Source: an uncultured Treponema sp.
GTDB lineage: Bacteria; Spirochaetota; Spirochaetia; Treponematales; Treponemataceae
Length of the DNA stretch: 8,817 nt
Reading direction: 5' to 3'
NCBI RefSeq assembly: GCF_938029485.1
Contig: NZ_CALHGC010000370.1
Location: 1-8,817, forward strand
Shown in pieces: positions 6,894 through 8,817 of this stretch. The notes under the pieces are model-generated. The model searched no databases, was not told the origin of the DNA, and worked only from the letters and a program-made list of their open reading frames with translations. Each line of letters starts with the position of its first letter. Position 1 is the stretch's first letter. A program made the translations under genes and the position numbers.

Positions 6894-7529
6894 ATGAATA
6901 AAATTATTGAACGCTTACAAGGCATTACCTATACGGCACAAACAAATCCTGCAACGTTAACCGGTGATGATATTGCATTCGTTACCCAAAGCGTTAAAAG
7001 CAACAACGAGAAAGTAATTGCGCAGGCATATACCGCTATCGGTCACATCGGAAATAACAGACCGGAAAAAGTTATGCACCTTATAGACGGTGCCTTTGCT
7101 GCATTAAAAGACAGTAACTGGGAAATTCGGGAACAAGCTGTTTTAGCGCTCGGCCGCATAGGCAGGGCAGATATTAATGCGGTAAAAAATCGGCTGGATA
7201 AAATTATTCAATTACATTGCGATTCAGTACCCAAAGTACGGGCAGCAATGCTGGATGCGTGTCAAAGTATTGCCAACGCCAAAGCATCCGTCTTTAAACC
7301 ATACATCGGCTTATTTGAACGTATGCTGGACGATCCCGACAAGGAGGGTGTACGTGAGCATGCCCCGGACATATTCCGCATCATCGGAAAATACGAACCG
7401 GAAATGGTTGAACGCTCATTAGTATTGTTAAAGGAAAAGCTGCGAGATCCTTCCCCGACAACGCAAGCTCGTGCCGTTGAAGCCATACGCACAATCGAAA
7501 CATTCTTGCGCAGAACCCCGACGGTGTAG
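6894..7529 (+). CDS. HEAT-repeat protein
   Basis: The 211-residue protein is built almost wholly of paired amphipathic helices and has no signal peptide or membrane segment. About five HEAT-like repeats can be placed. They are a loose one at 26-53, a canonical one at 64-92 (ALKDSNWEIREQAVLALGRIG), and others at 100-128 (DSVPKVRAAMLDACQSIA), 138-166 (LDDPDKEGVREHAPDIFRIIG) and 175-203 (LRDPSPTTQARAVEAIRTIE). Each shows the D-x-x-x-x-V/E-R-x-x-A core. HEAT proteins act as protein-binding scaffolds, and no catalytic motif is present, so the partner is unknown. The start is secure: AGAGGAAG precedes the ATG, with AGGA 7 nt upstream. The gene has its own likely promoter and converges with the outer-membrane protein gene on its right. 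Some HEAT-type proteins bind phycobilins or DNA (alkylation repair), but nothing here supports those roles. Confidence 0.88.
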   Translation: MNKIIERLQGITYTAQTNPATLTGDDIAFVTQSVKSNNEKVIAQAYTAIGHIGNNRPEKVMHLIDGAFAALKDSNWEIREQAVLALGRIGRADINAVKNRLDKIIQLHCDSVPKVRAAMLDACQSIANAKASVFKPYIGLFERMLDDPDKEGVREHAPDIFRIIGKYEPEMVERSLVLLKEKLRDPSPTTQARAVEAIRTIETFLRRTPTV

Positions 7530-7631
7530 AGCAGGGCAAGCATATCAGCTAGTTTTTTTGAGAGTCCGGCAGAATTTGCATTTTGCTGAATGGGCAATGA
7601 AGCAGATGCGCCGTATATTTGCAAAAGGAAG

Positions 7632-8597
7632 TTAGTTGTGCGGTAGTGTAACATCAAAGATAACCGCAACGCGCTTAAATTTAACCTTATCCGCTATGCC
7701 CTTATTAATCGTCCTATATTGATAAAATAGAGTATCATCAGACGAATTATACGTATGAACGGTTTTCAATTGCGCTATAAGTGTAATCGTAAACATATCG
7801 GTTACCTTAAAATTCAAGATCGGACCGAAGACCACACTGAATCGATTTTCACCCCAATCGCTTTTATCGAGGCCTGCCCGGACACCGCGAAACAATGTCT
7901 TTTTTGTCTCTATTTGTAATGCAATCAGTTGTAACGGCAGCGGCATTTGATATCCCAGTACATAAGAGCCGAAATAAGTCCATCCGTTTCTATTCGTTCC
8001 ATCATCATTCTGGAATACCCATGAAGCAAACGAATCGGCACCTATAACACCGCGATATAAAAAGTATTGATCAATTCTCGCAATTTTATGAGTCCAATCA
8101 GTCGGAATAATTGCCCCCAAGTCAAATTGAACAGCTCCGCCGAGGTTAGCGGAATAAAAAGCCCGCCTAAAATTGATGGGAGTGATTGTTGTTTTTCCGG
8201 CGGCATTTGCAGTATTAAAAGAAAGGCCGTGGATAGACCCCAGTCTACTTTTAGTAATAATAGACCATCCCGATCCGATACTTGCACCGCCATACAGCTC
8301 TAAAAAGGCAATCGGTGTCCACACAATATCAAACTTTCCTTCAAGAGTAACAGGGGACATATCTGCCCGCAGCTTAAACGCGACATTATTCCCGCGCGTA
8401 AACGGAGTATTAAAATTTAAAAAGGGAACTTTGATTATTTCAGCGACACTCAGCTTGGCTTCCAACGGCCACGCAATAGCTACATTAATATTTGTTGAAT
8501 ATTTTACTTTTGATTTTGCTTCTCCCCCACCTTCCTCTGCAGAAAGAGTTCCGAGAATTAGCAGGGCAGCCATCGCCGATACAATCAATTTCTTCAT
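7632..8597 (-). CDS. Predicted outer-membrane beta-barrel protein with signal peptide (treponemal type, function unknown)
   Basis: The 321-residue protein starts with a clear signal peptide: MKK, a hydrophobic stretch to about residue 17, then a small-residue site GTLSA with cleavage likely after Ala20. The mature part lacks hydrophobic helices but shows many alternating segments typical of beta strands. Examples are at 83-110 (TLEGKFDIVWTPIAFLELYG and following), 145-162, 205-232, 251-280 and 305-318. Many aromatic and glycine residues lie in the strands. An acidic, glycine-rich EEGGGEAKSK follows the cleavage site. It therefore probably inserts in the outer membrane or forms a periplasmic barrel. 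I cannot assign a transport or adhesion role. The start is chosen at the ATG at 8597 because AAAGGAGTG lies 5 nt upstream and the signal peptide begins there. An upstream in-frame extension to 8738 has no such support. The last residues (FDVTLPHN) do not end in the aromatic residue usual for barrel-assembly recognition. Confidence 0.8.
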   Translation of the reverse strand: MKKLIVSAMAALLILGTLSAEEGGGEAKSKVKYSTNINVAIAWPLEAKLSVAEIIKVPFLNFNTPFTRGNNVAFKLRADMSPVTLEGKFDIVWTPIAFLELYGGASIGSGWSIITKSRLGSIHGLSFNTANAAGKTTITPINFRRAFYSANLGGAVQFDLGAIIPTDWTHKIARIDQYFLYRGVIGADSFASWVFQNDDGTNRNGWTYFGSYVLGYQMPLPLQLIALQIETKKTLFRGVRAGLDKSDWGENRFSVVFGPILNFKVTDMFTITLIAQLKTVHTYNSSDDTLFYQYRTINKGIADKVKFKRVAVIFDVTLPHN

Positions 8598-8632
8598 AAA
8601 CACTCCTTTAGACTGCTCGTTTTCTTTAAAAT

Positions 8633-8661
8633 AGTATAAGATAAACTTCACGCTGCATAAA
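8633..8661 (-). promoter_or_regulatory. Promoter of the outer-membrane protein gene
   Basis: The minus strand has TATACT (8638-8633) and TTTATG (8661-8656) at a 17-bp spacing. The -35 is a poor match (3 of 6), while the -10 has 5 of 6. The leader would be about 30 nt to the ATG at 8597. Confidence 0.4.
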
Positions 8662-8679
8662 AACGGTATGTTATAAAGC

Positions 8680-8699
8680 CTACACGGATGTAGTTTTTT
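8680..8699 (+). terminator. Weak hairpin with T tract, orientation plus
   Basis: CTACA-CGGA-TGTAG (8680-8693) is followed by six T (8694-8699). The stem has only 5 bp and is AT-rich. No plus-strand gene ends nearby, so it may instead be an operator-like palindrome just upstream of the outer-membrane gene promoter, or a terminator of antisense transcription. Confidence 0.25.
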
Positions 8700-8763
8700 A
8701 TGCAAGACCTCGACAGCGCAATTACAGGGTAAACGCATCAGGCCGTTTTTAACATCCCCGCGG

Positions 8764-8817
8764 AAAAATTGAGACTATTCGACCAGAGTTGAACCTCTTT
8801 GCGGTTCAAATGGTCTC
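8764..8817 (-). terminator. Strong hairpin plus T tract, probable terminator of a minus-strand gene beyond the right edge
   Basis: The plus strand carries TTGAACC (8789-8795) and GGTTCAA (8803-8809) around a 7-nt loop. They are extended by GACCA (8781-8785) and TGGTC (8811-8815) across a small asymmetric bulge. An alternative outer stem pairs GAGAC (8771-8775) with GTCTC (8813-8817). Read on the minus strand, the structure is followed by AA and then five T (8768-8764). This fits a Rho-independent terminator for a leftward gene ending right of the window. The same region could form a cruciform. Confidence 0.55.

Noticed and set aside
7530..7631. Possible bidirectional terminator between the HEAT and outer-membrane protein genes
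   Set aside because: There is a run of seven T after AGCTAG, but the only stem before it is about 3 bp (AGC/GCT). No convincing hairpin was found on either strand, and no small gene is visible.
8598..8738. Upstream in-frame extension of the outer-membrane protein gene
   Set aside because: A strong Shine-Dalgarno sequence and a textbook signal peptide begin at 8597. The extension would bury the signal peptide and cover the promoter region.
8771..8817. tRNA T-arm suggested by GGTTCAA at the right edge
   Set aside because: The flanking bases do not form the 5-bp T stem or an acceptor stem. The motif is one arm of a long hairpin that explains it better.

Overview
The window looks like chromosomal sequence from a spirochaete, most likely an oral Treponema of moderate GC content. 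This is an inference, not a proof. It rests on a GrdX-family gene (these usually accompany glycine reductase, which amino-acid-fermenting treponemes carry), a signal-peptide-bearing predicted outer-membrane beta-barrel protein of a type common in treponemes, and frequent GTG/TTG starts behind strong Shine-Dalgarno sequences. No insertion sequence, CRISPR array, rRNA or tRNA was found.

Left part (1-3705, all on the minus strand): a gene encoding an (alpha/alpha)6-barrel glycosidase-like protein (trehalase/GH63/MGH1 type) is followed after about 36 bp by ppk1 (polyphosphate kinase). After another 33 bp comes the start of a third gene that runs off the left edge. This reads as one transcription unit, driven from a 273-bp divergent intergenic region (3706-3978) that holds an extended -10 promoter and two short inverted repeats.

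Centre (3979-6824, plus strand): the most unusual gene encodes a single polypeptide of about 791 residues. Its first 465 or so residues are a complete GatB-type amidotransferase subunit (GatB N-terminal domain plus GatB/YqeY tail). The remaining 325 or so are an L-asparaginase/GatD-like domain. This resembles the archaeal GatE + GatD partnership in one chain. However, the asparaginase nucleophile threonine is replaced by alanine, and several GatB active-site residues are also changed, so it may be a pseudoenzyme or have a new activity. A GrdX-family gene follows 65 bp downstream.

Right part (6829-8817): a promoter and a gene for a five-repeat HEAT protein (plus strand) converge with a gene for a predicted outer-membrane beta-barrel protein with a signal peptide (minus strand). 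The last 55 bp hold a strong hairpin followed by a T tract on the minus strand, probably the terminator of a gene beyond the right edge.

How the genes work together: the left unit fits energy/reserve metabolism (polyphosphate, oligosaccharide). The fusion protein plus GrdX suggest a link to amino-acid or tRNA-amidation biology. These links are inferred from adjacency only. The two divergent genes share the feature that their products belong to enzyme families but lack a key catalytic residue.
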